This document shows positions 1-8,327 of a DNA stretch of 59,441 nt, one piece after another. Below the pieces are notes generated by a model. The model was given only the letters and a program-made list of their open reading frames with translations, did not search any database and was not told the origin of the DNA. The stretch is from Nitrospira sp. (lineage in GTDB: Bacteria; Nitrospirota; Thermodesulfovibrionia; Thermodesulfovibrionales; SM23-35), in the NCBI GenBank assembly GCA_016873615.1, contig VGWX01000004.1:1-59441 (forward strand), read 5' to 3'. Every line of letters begins with the position of its first letter. The stretch's first letter is position 1. Both the position numbers and the translations under genes were made by a program.

Positions 1-1
1 T

Positions 2-673
2 GCAAGCGTATTGAGACATCTTGCCGGAATGTCTGACGGAGATGCAAGAAAAGCATTGTCGGCGCTGGAAATTGCTGCCCTCACAACAAATCCGGACAGC
101 AATGGCCGGATAATAATTACGATAGAAATTGCAGAGGAATCAATTCAGAAAAAGGTTGTCGTTTATGATAAAAAAGGCGACCAGCACTATGATACCATCT
201 CCGCGTTTATTAAAAGTATGCGCGGCTCAGACCCTGATGCTGCCATCTATTATCTTGCAAAGATGATCTATGCCGGAGAAGATCCTAGGTTTATCGCAAG
301 GCGGATCATCACATGCGCTTCAGAAGATGTCGGCAATGCAGACCCAATGGCATTAGTCGTCGCAGTATCTGCTTTAAGGGCTGTTGAATTTATCGGCATG
401 CCCGAGGGGAAGATACCACTTGCCCAGGCCGCGATTTATGTTGCTAAGGCGCCTAAAAGCAATGCCGGTTATAAGGCTATCGAAGCAGCGCTAAAAGATA
501 TTTCGACTGAAGAAACCATGGAAGTCCCCGACCATTTAAAGGACAGCCATTATCCGGGAGCCAAGAAATTGGGACATGGAACCGGTTATAAATATCCCCA
601 TGATTTTGGCGGATATGTTGAACAGGACTATCTGAAAAAGAAAAAAAAATATTATAACCCTCTGAACGAATGA
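2..673 (+). CDS. rarA: RarA/MgsA replication-associated recombination ATPase, C-terminal part
   Basis: C-terminal ~223 residues of a RarA/MgsA-type AAA+ ATPase, a protein that acts on stalled replication forks. The frame is already open at base 2, so the gene begins before the window and its Walker A and B motifs are not seen. What is visible is the end of the AAA+ lid (MSDGDARKALSALE) and the MgsA C-terminal oligomerisation domain, with the family-typical stretches ARRIITCASEDVGNADP, KSNAGYKAIEAAL and SHYPGAKKLGHGTGYKYP. The stop overlaps the mutS2 start codon (ATGA), which suggests cotranscription and coupled translation of two DNA-maintenance genes. Identity is secure; only the upstream extent is unknown. 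Confidence 0.93.
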   Translation, partial: ASVLRHLAGMSDGDARKALSALEIAALTTNPDSNGRIIITIEIAEESIQKKVVVYDKKGDQHYDTISAFIKSMRGSDPDAAIYYLAKMIYAGEDPRFIARRIITCASEDVGNADPMALVVAVSALRAVEFIGMPEGKIPLAQAAIYVAKAPKSNAGYKAIEAALKDISTEETMEVPDHLKDSHYPGAKKLGHGTGYKYPHDFGGYVEQDYLKKKKKYYNPLNE

Positions 674-3036
674 TACCTAAGACTTCTCTCGAGCTGCTCG
701 AATTCAATAAACTCCTCAGGCTGATCTCTGTTTATGCCAACAGCGACGCCTCTAAATTTTCTGTAATGGATATTCATCCTCTGAATAACAAGGCAGATAT
801 AGAAAAAAGACTCAGCCAGATTTCCGATATCCGCAAAATATCCCATGAGGGCAATCCCATCAGCTTAGATACTTTTGCAGATATATCGACCCTTGTTGTA
901 AAAGTAAGACCTGAAGGCGCTGTCCTTGATGCAATAGAGCTTGCAGACTTCATGCCTGTTTTCAGCATTGCATCATCAATATCATCTCAGATGAAAGAGA
1001 GACCCGACCTTCCCTTTTTGCAGGATCTCTTGAATCTTCTTACAGGTTTTCCCGATATCATGAATACCCTGAAGAAATCGATTGACAGTGAAGGGAATAT
1101 CCTTGACAGCGCATCTTCTCTGCTCTCTGAGCTCAGGGCGCGTATAAGAAATTTCGAAGGAAAGATAAGAAAGAAACTCGAGGAGATCGTAAGGGATGAA
1201 AAGCTGTCTGTTTTCCTTCAGGACGATTTTGTCACAACAAGATCAGGCAGGTGGGTCATACCTGTGAGGATGGACTCAAAGGGACTGGTGCCCGGGGTTG
1301 TCCATGATATATCAAAGTCCGGCGAGACAGCATTCATCGAGCCACTGAGCATTATAAACCTTTCTAATGAGCTGGAAAATCTGAAAGCTGAACAAAAGGC
1401 TGAAGAACTCCGCATTCTCAGGAATATATGCTCGATGATACGGACTGAAGTCAATAATATCATCGCAGAATTCAGAACGATTGTTTATCTTGATATGCTG
1501 AATTGCATTGCATCGTTTGCAGATATGCTTCATATGGAGATCCCGCAGATCAATAACTCCAATACCATCAGCCTTATAAGTTCAAGGCATCCTCTCCTTC
1601 AGCTTTCGCTTCAAAAGATTGACAGGAACAAGCAGGTTGTCCCGCTTGATGTGCAATTAGGCGGAGACAGCACTGTAATGGTCATAACCGGCGCAAATGC
1701 AGGTGGAAAAACCATCGCCATAAAAACAATAGGCCTGCTTCTGCTCATGGCCTTATCAGGCATGCCTGTGCCTGCTGACTCCTCATCGAGCCTTCCCTTT
1801 ATTCAGAGTCTTCTTGTTGATATTGGCGATGAGCAATCAATAGAGAATAACCTTTCTACATTTTCTGCTCATATCTCAAACATTTCAGAAATATTAAAAA
1901 GCAGGGAGTCTGAAACCGTCATCCTGATCGACGAACTCGGCACCGGCACTGACCCGGACGAAGGGTCTGCCCTTGCATGCGCTATTTTAAAAGAATTCCG
2001 GAAAAGCAGTGCGCTTGTATTTGCCACAACACATTTATCGGATATTAAGGGGTTTGTACACAGGACAGGAGGCATGGTCAACGCCTCCATGGAATTTGAC
2101 CAGAAGACACTTACCCCACTCTACCGTTTAAGGACTGGAGAACCCGGCCAGTCTCATGCCCTGGAGATAGCGAAAAAATATGGTCTGCCTGAGAATATAT
2201 TAGCTGATGCAAAAGGGATGCTTGGCAGCATGAAGATAGAGTTTGATCACCTGATATCAGATCTGAATACAAAAAGACTGGATTATGAAAATGCACTGAA
2301 CATTTTACAGAAGCAGCAACTGGAATTGGAGGAGAGAAACAGATTAGTTGAAAAGATGCTGTCTGATTCAAAAGAAAAACAGAAAGAAATTCTCGCTAAT
2401 GCATATAGAGAGGCTTCTGACGTTATTGTAAATACAAAAAGACAGATGAATGCCCTCCTTGATGAGATAAGAAAAAAAGAAAAAGCTGAGAGGCACAGGA
2501 TTATAAAAGAAGTTGAGACACATCAGGAATATGTCATTGAAAAGCTCAGGGAGATTGATATTGAAGACAGCGAAGCCCCTGCTTTGGACGATATAAAAAG
2601 AGGTGATGTTGTTTTTGTTACATCTCTTGGTTATGATGCATCAGTCATAGAAGTGAATCGTAATAATAACCGTTTGAAGGTGGCGGCAAAAAGCATTGAA
2701 TTTGAAGTTCCTGCAACGGATATACGTTTCAGCAGAGGGAAATCCCTGCCGGCAATGAAAGATACTGCTCATCCCGATAAATATGATGCGCCTGTTTCAT
2801 CCAGGCTGAACCTTATAGGACTGAGGGTTGATGAATCGCTTTCGAAGCTTGAACATTTCCTTAATCACGCTTCATTAGGTGATCTCCGTGAAGTTACTGT
2901 AATTCACGGCATGGGAAAGGGATTATTGAAAAAGGCAATACATGATCATCTGAACGAACACCCCTTAATAAAACATTACAGGAGCGGAACCATAGAGGAA
3001 GGAGGCTTTGGAGTAACTGTTATAACCATGAAATAA
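670..3036 (+). CDS. mutS2: Endonuclease MutS2 with Smr domain
   Basis: 788 residues, normal for MutS2, which acts in recombination control or ribosome-collision rescue rather than mismatch repair. Domains in order: MutS2-type core/clamp (about 1-320), ABC ATPase with Walker A TGANAGGKT near residue 340 and Walker B with DELGTGTDP near residue 420, a long charged coiled coil (about 520-640), a KOW-like segment (RGDVVFVTSLGYDASVIEV) and a C-terminal Smr domain (about 715-788) with HGMGKGLLKKAI. The N-terminal mismatch-recognition domain of MutS is absent, as expected. The canonical LDLRG of the Smr domain reads LIGLR here. The start overlaps the rarA stop. Confidence 0.95.
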   Translation: MIPKTSLELLEFNKLLRLISVYANSDASKFSVMDIHPLNNKADIEKRLSQISDIRKISHEGNPISLDTFADISTLVVKVRPEGAVLDAIELADFMPVFSIASSISSQMKERPDLPFLQDLLNLLTGFPDIMNTLKKSIDSEGNILDSASSLLSELRARIRNFEGKIRKKLEEIVRDEKLSVFLQDDFVTTRSGRWVIPVRMDSKGLVPGVVHDISKSGETAFIEPLSIINLSNELENLKAEQKAEELRILRNICSMIRTEVNNIIAEFRTIVYLDMLNCIASFADMLHMEIPQINNSNTISLISSRHPLLQLSLQKIDRNKQVVPLDVQLGGDSTVMVITGANAGGKTIAIKTIGLLLLMALSGMPVPADSSSSLPFIQSLLVDIGDEQSIENNLSTFSAHISNISEILKSRESETVILIDELGTGTDPDEGSALACAILKEFRKSSALVFATTHLSDIKGFVHRTGGMVNASMEFDQKTLTPLYRLRTGEPGQSHALEIAKKYGLPENILADAKGMLGSMKIEFDHLISDLNTKRLDYENALNILQKQQLELEERNRLVEKMLSDSKEKQKEILANAYREASDVIVNTKRQMNALLDEIRKKEKAERHRIIKEVETHQEYVIEKLREIDIEDSEAPALDDIKRGDVVFVTSLGYDASVIEVNRNNNRLKVAAKSIEFEVPATDIRFSRGKSLPAMKDTAHPDKYDAPVSSRLNLIGLRVDESLSKLEHFLNHASLGDLREVTVIHGMGKGLLKKAIHDHLNEHPLIKHYRSGTIEEGGFGVTVITMK

Positions 3037-3060
3037 AGACAGAAAGCGATGGAGCAGAGG

Positions 3061-3282
3061 TTACTGTATAATCACCTCAATGTCAGGCAACTGCTCCTTG
3101 ATCGCTCCTTCAATGCATCTGTTGTCACATTTCACACAAGGTCCGCCGCAGTAAATCACTGCCCTGTTATCCTTAAACTCTGTCAGTTCCGCACAGCTGT
3201 CGTGTGCCGTTAAAATACATTCCAAACCCTGCAGAATCTCTCTGATCTTTTCTTCAATACTGACAGTTGTTCTATCAGCCAT
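3061..3282 (-). CDS. Small NifU-like (C-terminal domain) Cys protein
   Basis: 73 residues from the chosen start MADRTT, which has AGAGGCAGG a few bases upstream; an in-frame ATG six codons earlier (3300) lacks such a site. The layout IEEKIREIL...GGPCVKCDNRCIEGAIKEQLPDIEVII resembles the small NifU C-terminal scaffold domain, whose usual core is a GGxCxxC followed by an amphipathic helix and PEV. The cysteines lie as CGGPCVKCDNRC, so a metal or Fe-S site is plausible. Members of the family carry or transfer Fe-S clusters; that role is inferred, and the sequence is divergent. It stands alone, convergent to mutS2. Confidence 0.55.
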   Translation of the reverse strand: MADRTTVSIEEKIREILQGLECILTAHDSCAELTEFKDNRAVIYCGGPCVKCDNRCIEGAIKEQLPDIEVIIQ

Positions 3283-3338
3283 AACCTGCCTCTCTTTCAT
3301 TCATTGACTTAGAGCATATCTTTAAGGTATTTTTCATT

Positions 3339-3587
3339 ATGGATTTTCATAATAATTTCTATGCTGTTCTTATGCTATCCGCTTTTGCCCTGCTGATAAA
3401 CCTGCCATTCGGCTATGTCAGGGCAAAGTCAAAAAGATATTCCCTGCGCTGGTTCCTTTACATCCATCTGCCTATTCCTATTATATTGATTGCAAGGACT
3501 ATTTCCCATATCGAATTAAATTATGTGCCTTTCTTTGCTTTTGCTGCCATTGCCGGACAAATACTGGGCGGCAAACTGGAGCTTTAA
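3339..3587 (+). CDS. Small conserved membrane protein
   Basis: 82 residues, almost entirely hydrophobic, with about three predicted membrane segments (FYAVLMLSAFALLINLPFGY; WFLYIHLPIPIILIARTI; VPFFAFAAIAGQILGG) and a basic loop (RAKSKRYSLR) that would face the cytoplasm. I do not recognise a named family. The TAA is two bases before the TTG start of the downstream dehydrogenase, so the two are probably one transcript. No catalytic motif is visible. Confidence 0.6.
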   Translation: MDFHNNFYAVLMLSAFALLINLPFGYVRAKSKRYSLRWFLYIHLPIPIILIARTISHIELNYVPFFAFAAIAGQILGGKLEL

Positions 3588-3589
3588 TT

Positions 3590-4588
3590 TTGCTCGTCAA
3601 CATCCTTGTTAAACCAGGCAAGATAGAGCTTCGTGAAATACCAAACCCAAAGCCATCTTATGGTGAAATACTAGTCAGAATTAAGGCTGCATTGACATGC
3701 GGGACAGACCTGAAGGCATTCAAACAGGGGCACCATGTAATCCCGATGCCTGGTGTTTTCGGGCATGAGTTTTCAGGCATAGCTGCAGAAGTTGGTAAAG
3801 GAGTGAAAAATTTCAAGACGGGTGACGAGATAATGGCAGTCCATAGCGCCCCGTGTCTTGAATGCAGCTATTGCAGAAAAAAGCTTTTTAACCTGTGCGA
3901 AAATATAATGCATACAAAAATCCTCGGTGCATTTGCAGAATATATTTTATTGCCTCCTCATATTGTGCGGCAGAATACATTTCATAAACCAAAAAATCTC
4001 TCATTTGAAGAAGCGGCTTTTCTTGAGCCCCTCTCCTGTGTAGTTCACGCTATGGAATCTCTCGATATCCGGAAAGGTGATAATGCGTTTGTTATAGGCT
4101 CCGGCCCGATAGGTCTTTTGCATCTCCTGCTGCTTAAAGAAAAAGGGGCAGTGGTAACAGTCATAGACAAACATAAAAATAAATTGTTAACTGCAAAAGA
4201 CCTTGGCTCTGATTTCGTATTAATAAAAAAGAATAAATTTGCCGACTTCATCGGCTTCGATTATGTCTTTGAATGCACAGGAATACCCGAGGTCTGGGAG
4301 GCATCGGTGAATTATGTGCGAAGAGGCGGAACCGTTGTCCTTTTCGGTGGCTGCAAATCAGGCATAACAGTAACCTACGACACAGGAAGACTGCATTATG
4401 ACGAAATAAATCTAAAAGGGACTTTTCATTACACACCTTCTGACGTAAAAAAAGCATATAAGCTCCTGTGTGAGAAGAAAATCAATGTATCAAGCCTTAT
4501 ATCAGGGAGTTATCCACTCAGGCAGACACAGAAAGCCTTTGAAAGATTGGCAAAAGGCGCCGGAATAAAATATGCCATCATACCTTGA
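3590..4588 (+). CDS. Zinc-dependent alcohol/sorbitol-type dehydrogenase (MDR family)
   Basis: 332 residues of a medium-chain zinc dehydrogenase. Catalytic zinc ligands are visible as CGTDLKAF and the GHE of PGVFGHEFSG; the structural zinc lobe is C-x2-C-x2-C-x7-C (PCLECSYCRKKLFNLCEN). The Rossmann fold follows with GSGPIGLLHLLL, then FECTGIPEVWE and the typical C-terminal GSYPLRQTQKAFERL. It reads from TTG, two bases after the preceding stop, with GGAG of the upstream gene's end as a possible ribosome-binding site. Substrate cannot be told; sorbitol, threonine and related polyol dehydrogenases share this pattern. Confidence 0.85.
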   Translation: MLVNILVKPGKIELREIPNPKPSYGEILVRIKAALTCGTDLKAFKQGHHVIPMPGVFGHEFSGIAAEVGKGVKNFKTGDEIMAVHSAPCLECSYCRKKLFNLCENIMHTKILGAFAEYILLPPHIVRQNTFHKPKNLSFEEAAFLEPLSCVVHAMESLDIRKGDNAFVIGSGPIGLLHLLLLKEKGAVVTVIDKHKNKLLTAKDLGSDFVLIKKNKFADFIGFDYVFECTGIPEVWEASVNYVRRGGTVVLFGGCKSGITVTYDTGRLHYDEINLKGTFHYTPSDVKKAYKLLCEKKINVSSLISGSYPLRQTQKAFERLAKGAGIKYAIIP

Positions 4589-4660
4589 ATTTACCCATTA
4601 GTTGCTTAAAAAAATGCAAAAAGGAGCATTTCGGAGATGTTTTACCCATCTAAATGAAGA

Positions 4661-4685
4661 CCCCTGCTTGGAGAGACCGCAGGGT
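4661..4685. repeat. Hairpin CCCTGC...GCAGGG downstream of dehydrogenase
   Basis: Six-base stem CCCTGC (4662-4667) / GCAGGG (4679-4684). The right part AGAGACCGCAGGGT recurs at about 52404-52418 after rnfB. It lacks a clean U-tract, so termination is only possible, not shown. Confidence 0.45.
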
Positions 4686-4709
4686 ATCTTAACGCAAAGA
4701 ATTGTTTTT

Positions 4710-4883
4710 TTATATTCGCTCTCTATCCGTTTCAAGTTCTATTTTCCCGGTTGTTATATCCAATGCTTTCTTTATCGCTTCAACATTGTCCTTAATCTTT
4801 AAAAACCTTTTAACTTTATCCATATCGCTTTTTTTTATTTCAAATTTTTCTATTCTGACAACATTCGCCTTTTTGAACGTCAA
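4710..4883 (-). CDS. Possible small antitoxin-like protein or remnant
   Basis: 57 codons from a TTG, or 37 from ATG at 4823. The C-terminal half, KVKRFLKIKDNVEAIKKAL, followed by DITTGKIELE, looks like the helical part of VapB/RHH-type small antitoxins, where a 'DN/TE-AI-KAL' helix is common. There is no partner toxin next to it in the same orientation and no good ribosome-binding site, so it may be an orphan or decayed gene. It lies just upstream of the divergent hicAB pair. Low confidence; the match is by eye only. Confidence 0.3.
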   Translation of the reverse strand: MTFKKANVVRIEKFEIKKSDMDKVKRFLKIKDNVEAIKKALDITTGKIELETDRERI

Positions 4884-5020
4884 TAGTTGGGGTTTATGCC
4901 TTTTTTTATTATTGATTCAGCTTTATTTACCGCATTATTAGATATTGGTCAATTCTTCCTTTATCAATAAATCCCCCGTACTGCACTGATACTGGGCCAG
5001 GATATGTAACTATTATTTAG

Positions 5021-5055
5021 TTGCAATATCTTTATTTCATTGCTATCATATTCAT
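5021..5055 (+). promoter_or_regulatory. hicAB promoter, apparently leaderless
   Basis: -35 TTGCAA (5021-5026), 17-bp spacer, -10 TATCAT (5044-5049), then only six bases before the ATG of hicA. The expected transcription start therefore falls at or next to the start codon, and there is no Shine-Dalgarno. This points to leaderless translation of the toxin gene. Inferred from spacing only. Confidence 0.5.
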
Positions 5056-5316
5056 ATGAGCAAAACCGAGAAGCTCCTGAAGAGGTTTCAGTCAAAACCA
5101 AAGGATTTTACTTTTGAGGAAATAGGAGCTACCCTTAAGAGCCTCGGATATACAGAAGTGAAAACAGGCAAGACGTCAGGTTCACGTGTTACGTTTTACA
5201 ATAAGGCATTGGATGACATGATCAAATTTCATAAACCTCATCCGTCATCTGTTATGAAACAATGCTACTTAAAAGAAATTGAAAGACATTTAAAAGACAA
5301 GGGGGCTATAAAATGA
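5056..5316 (+). CDS. hicA: HicA-type mRNA interferase toxin
   Basis: 86 residues, the usual HicA (YcfA-like) size, with the dsRBD-like fold pattern: N-terminal helix TEKLLKRFQSKPKDFTFEEI, LKSLGYTEVKTGKTSGSR-VTF strands, and the HKPHPS segment that carries the catalytic His region, followed by helix MKQCYLKEIERHL. HicA toxins cleave mRNA and are neutralised by HicB. The stop overlaps the HicB start by 4 bp (ATGA), the standard toxin-first hicAB order. Confidence 0.88.
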   Translation: MSKTEKLLKRFQSKPKDFTFEEIGATLKSLGYTEVKTGKTSGSRVTFYNKALDDMIKFHKPHPSSVMKQCYLKEIERHLKDKGAIK

Positions 5317-5648
5317 GCGATTCAATGAGTTATAAAGGTTATATCGGCACTGTCCGCTACAGTGAAGAGGACGAGGTTTTTTACGGTAAAATTGAAGCTA
5401 TTAACGACCTCATTATGTTCGAAGGAAAGAGCGTTAAAGAACTTAAAAAGGCATTCCATGAGGCAGTGGATGATTACCTTGAAACTTGCAAGGATATGGG
5501 AAGGGAGCCGCAAAAAACATTCAAGGGCAGCTTCAACGTAAGAATACCGTCCGAGCTTCACAGAAAGGCTGCAGAGAAAGCGACCATAATGGGGCTGTCC
5601 CTGAATCAACTTGTTCAGAAGGCACTTGAAGAAAAGGTAACCGTATAA
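5313..5648 (+). CDS. hicB: HicB-type antitoxin
   Basis: 111 residues: an N-terminal HicB partial RNase H-like domain (YKGYIGTVRYSEEDEVFYGKI... VKELKKAFHEAVDDYLETC) and a C-terminal ribbon-helix-helix DNA-binding part (FKGSFNVRIPSELHRKAAEKA...GLSLNQLVQKAL). It binds and blocks HicA and presumably represses the pair's own promoter. Complete and apparently functional; overlaps hicA by 4 bp. Confidence 0.9.
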   Translation: MSDSMSYKGYIGTVRYSEEDEVFYGKIEAINDLIMFEGKSVKELKKAFHEAVDDYLETCKDMGREPQKTFKGSFNVRIPSELHRKAAEKATIMGLSLNQLVQKALEEKVTV

Positions 5649-5976
5649 TCACTCGGTAATTTCACAATGAAGAACCCCGCAGCAAGCTGCGAGGAATGCG
5701 CTCGCTATCCGATTCAAAAAACTTATCATTTGAGGCTCTTGCAAAAGTCTTATTCTGGTAGCCGCAGGCTTTCCGCCAGTGAAAAGATATTTATGCTTAG
5801 CCTGACACAGCCTTTTCGAGTTCTTCTTCACTTATCTGGAGTTCCTGCGAAAGGACTTTCAGCATTGCACCTGACTGAATTTAAAACTGACATTACATAC
5901 AACATGTGTCCACTTCCCTTTTTTCCTTATGCCCTTTATAATAAAGCCAATTTTATATTAAAATATAAAGAGATAA
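5649..5976. other. Intergenic region, no convincing gene
   Basis: 328 bp. It holds the palindrome CGCAGCAAGCTGCG (5678-5691). On the minus strand there is a 22-codon piece (5797-5865) ending in LSQELQISEEELEKAVSG, which looks like the tail of a small helical protein but lacks a body. The long plus-strand frame here has no protein-like character. Confidence 0.5.
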
Positions 5977-6468
5977 ATGCTTGTTGGTTACAACACAAAC
6001 ATACCTTACAAAGATAAGACATATCATGTCCAGACAGAGGATAATGGAAAAAACAATCCGGTGATAGTAACCCTTCTCTATTCAAAAGGCGCAATCCTTG
6101 CATCTAAAAAAACCAGTTATGCAGACATTGTTTCAGACCATGATTATGAGCATAAGGTCAGGGAGCTTATGAAAACACAACATAAGATCATGATAAAAGA
6201 GCTTATAGCTGGTAAATATACAGAAGAGGCTAAGGTTGAGGTCAAGATAACGGAAAAGGCAAAAGAAAAGGAAAAGGTAAAGGTAGAAGAAAAAATAAAA
6301 GGAGTTTTAAAAACTGCAGCAGTTATAGATGGATCAGAACAAAAAGAAAAACAGGAACTTCCAATGAAAAACATCCAACAGCGTGATGCGAAGGCAGAGG
6401 CTATGGATCAGCTTGCAAAAAGCCTTGATGACATTCTGCTGAATTATATAATGAAGAGGGCTAAATAA
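5977..6468 (+). CDS. Conserved hypothetical protein with charged C-terminus
   Basis: 163 residues. The N-terminus, GYNTNIPYKDKTYHVQTEDNG, then NPVIVTLLYSKGAILASKK, is a pattern I recognise from conserved unknown proteins of Nitrospirota and Deltaproteobacteria. The middle (about 85-115) is a low-complexity Lys/Glu repeat (KAKEKEKVKVEEK), probably disordered or coiled coil. No signal peptide. Its stop abuts the transketolase start, so it heads the operon-like run. Function unknown. Confidence 0.7.
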   Translation: MLVGYNTNIPYKDKTYHVQTEDNGKNNPVIVTLLYSKGAILASKKTSYADIVSDHDYEHKVRELMKTQHKIMIKELIAGKYTEEAKVEVKITEKAKEKEKVKVEEKIKGVLKTAAVIDGSEQKEKQELPMKNIQQRDAKAEAMDQLAKSLDDILLNYIMKRAK

Positions 6469-7302
6469 ATGAAATCAACTGTTTCTGAGAAGGATATAGC
6501 TGTTCTGAGGGAGAAGGCAAAAACCCTCAGGATAGAAATCCTCAAGATGCTGACTGAAGCCGGCTCCGGCCATACGGGCGGTTCATTATCTGCGGCTGAC
6601 ATAGTAACCGCACTTTATTTCTACAAGATGCGGCACCGTCCGGATGATCCAAAATGGATAGAAAGAGACAGGTTTATCCTTTCAAAGGGACATGCAGCGC
6701 CGGTCCTCTATGCAGCGCTTGCCCTGTCAGGATATTTTGATAAGACGTTACTTGGTACATTGCGCAAGCTCGGCAGTCCTTTGCAGGGTCATCCATGCTC
6801 CAGGAAACTGCCCGGCATTGAGATCTCGACCGGTTCCCTCGGACAGGGTTTATCAATTGCAAACGGGATCGCCATCGGGTTGAAGCTTGACAAACTTAGT
6901 TCAAGGGTCTATTGCCTGCTTGGAGACGGTGAGATTCAGGAAGGACAGGTATGGGAGGCGGCAATGACTGCTTCACATTACAAACTCGATAATCTCTGCG
7001 CTATTATCGACAATAACGGTCTTCAAATAGACGGCCATTGCTGTGATGTTATGTGCGTAGAACCGATAGTGAATAAATGGGCGGCTTTCGGCTGGCATGT
7101 CCTTGATATTAACGGGCATGATATGGAGGCAATTGTCAGTGCATTAAATGAGGCGGAAATTTTAAAGGGGAAGCCGACAATGATCGTTGCACGAACAGTT
7201 AAAGGCAAAGGCGTTTCATTTTTTGAAGGCAAGGTTGAGTATCATGGTTTGGCGCCTACTCATGAAGAACTCGAAAGAGCATTAAAGGAGCTTAAAGGAT
7301 AA
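6469..7302 (+). CDS. Transketolase, N-terminal (ThDP-binding) subunit
   Basis: 277 residues of the split-type transketolase alpha half. The thiamine-diphosphate/metal motif is seen as GDGEIQEGQVWEAA...DNNGLQIDG; also GSGHTGGSLS and SKGHAAPVLYAAL. With the next gene it forms the enzyme that moves two-carbon units between sugar phosphates in the non-oxidative pentose phosphate pathway. The two genes overlap by one base (TAATG), which supports equal translation of the two subunits. Confidence 0.93.
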   Translation: MKSTVSEKDIAVLREKAKTLRIEILKMLTEAGSGHTGGSLSAADIVTALYFYKMRHRPDDPKWIERDRFILSKGHAAPVLYAALALSGYFDKTLLGTLRKLGSPLQGHPCSRKLPGIEISTGSLGQGLSIANGIAIGLKLDKLSSRVYCLLGDGEIQEGQVWEAAMTASHYKLDNLCAIIDNNGLQIDGHCCDVMCVEPIVNKWAAFGWHVLDINGHDMEAIVSALNEAEILKGKPTMIVARTVKGKGVSFFEGKVEYHGLAPTHEELERALKELKG

Positions 7303-8279
7303 TGGGCGAAAGAAAAGAGAAGTCTGAACAAGGGAAACAGTCAATAGAAAAGAAACCTATCGCAACTCGCGATGCGTATGGAGAAGCGCTTCATGAACTC
7401 GGTAAAAAGAGACAGGATATCGTAGTTCTGGATGCAGACCTTTCAGGTTCTACAAAAACAGGAAAATTTGCCAAGGCGTTTCCTGAAAGGTTTTTTAATA
7501 TAGGCGTCTCCGAACAGGATTTAATCGGCACCGCAGGTGGTCTTTCACTTACAGGGAAACTTCCATTTGCATCAACGTTTGCGGTCTTTGAGACCGGCAG
7601 AGCCTGGGAACAGATACGTCAGACCGTCTGCTACTCAAATCTCAATGTGAAACTTGTGGCAACACACAGCGGTATTACTGTCGGCGAAGATGGCGCCTCA
7701 CATCAGGCAATAGAAGACGTGGCTATCATGAGGGTTCTCCCTAATATGACGGTCATTGTCCCTGCTGACGGCATCGAGACAAAGCAGGTCATTAATGCCA
7801 TAGCAGATTATAATGGCCCGGTATACGTAAGGCTCGGAAGGTCTAAGGTTCCGGTTGTAATGCCTGATGATTACGATTTCAAAATTGGAAAAGCTCATAC
7901 ATTCCACCTTGGCAAGGACGCAAATATAGTTGCCATGGGAATTATGGTTACTGCCTCTCTTGAGGCTTCAAAAATTCTGAAGAATGAATGCCTGGATGTC
8001 GGCGTCATTAATATGTCTACTGTTAAGCCGCTCGATACAGAAACAGTTCTTAATGCTTCAAAAATATGCAGGCTGATCGTCACCGCTGAAGAGCATTCGA
8101 CAATAAGCGGTCTTGGCGGCGCTGTGAGTGAATTTCTCTCCGAAACCAATCCTACAAGGATTATCAGGATCGGCATAAAAGATGATTTCGGCTGTTCCGG
8201 AACATCAGAAGAATTGCTGAAACTGTACGGACTTACTGCCGAGAACATTGTTAAGACTATTAAAGAGGGACTGAAATAG
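7302..8279 (+). CDS. Transketolase, C-terminal subunit
   Basis: 325 residues with the transketolase pyrimidine-binding domain (DADLSGSTKTGKFAKAFPERF; FNIGVSEQDLIGTAGGLS; ATHSGITVGEDGASHQAIEDVA) and the C-terminal transketolase domain (VGVINMSTVKPLDTE). The catalytic Glu for ThDP activation sits in GVSEQD. A Lys-rich N-terminal tail of about 20 residues precedes the domain. Starts on the last base of the previous stop codon. Split transketolases are usual in archaea and several deep bacterial lineages. Confidence 0.93.
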   Translation: MGERKEKSEQGKQSIEKKPIATRDAYGEALHELGKKRQDIVVLDADLSGSTKTGKFAKAFPERFFNIGVSEQDLIGTAGGLSLTGKLPFASTFAVFETGRAWEQIRQTVCYSNLNVKLVATHSGITVGEDGASHQAIEDVAIMRVLPNMTVIVPADGIETKQVINAIADYNGPVYVRLGRSKVPVVMPDDYDFKIGKAHTFHLGKDANIVAMGIMVTASLEASKILKNECLDVGVINMSTVKPLDTETVLNASKICRLIVTAEEHSTISGLGGAVSEFLSETNPTRIIRIGIKDDFGCSGTSEELLKLYGLTAENIVKTIKEGLK

Positions 8280-8327
8280 TGTCAGAAACAATTTTTTACG
8301 TTCTGCATTTCACTTTTAACTGAACAA

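Larger units (their letters stand above)
4589..5055. other. Intergenic region with hairpin, possible small antitoxin and hicA promoter
   Basis: A 467-bp gap. It contains the hairpin CCCTGC/GCAGGG (4662-4684), with loop sequence GAGACC that recurs downstream of rnfB, a possible small minus-strand gene (4710-4883), and the promoter of hicAB close to the right edge. Plus-strand open frames here are hydrophobic shadows of the minus-strand frame and are not called. Confidence 0.6.

Noticed and set aside
4702..4941. Hydrophobic plus-strand frame (79 codons)
   Set aside because: Antisense shadow of the AT-rich minus-strand frame; composition only, no ribosome-binding site.
5667..6017. 116-codon plus-strand frame after hicB
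   Set aside because: No protein-like pattern, covers a palindrome and overlaps the start of a conserved gene.
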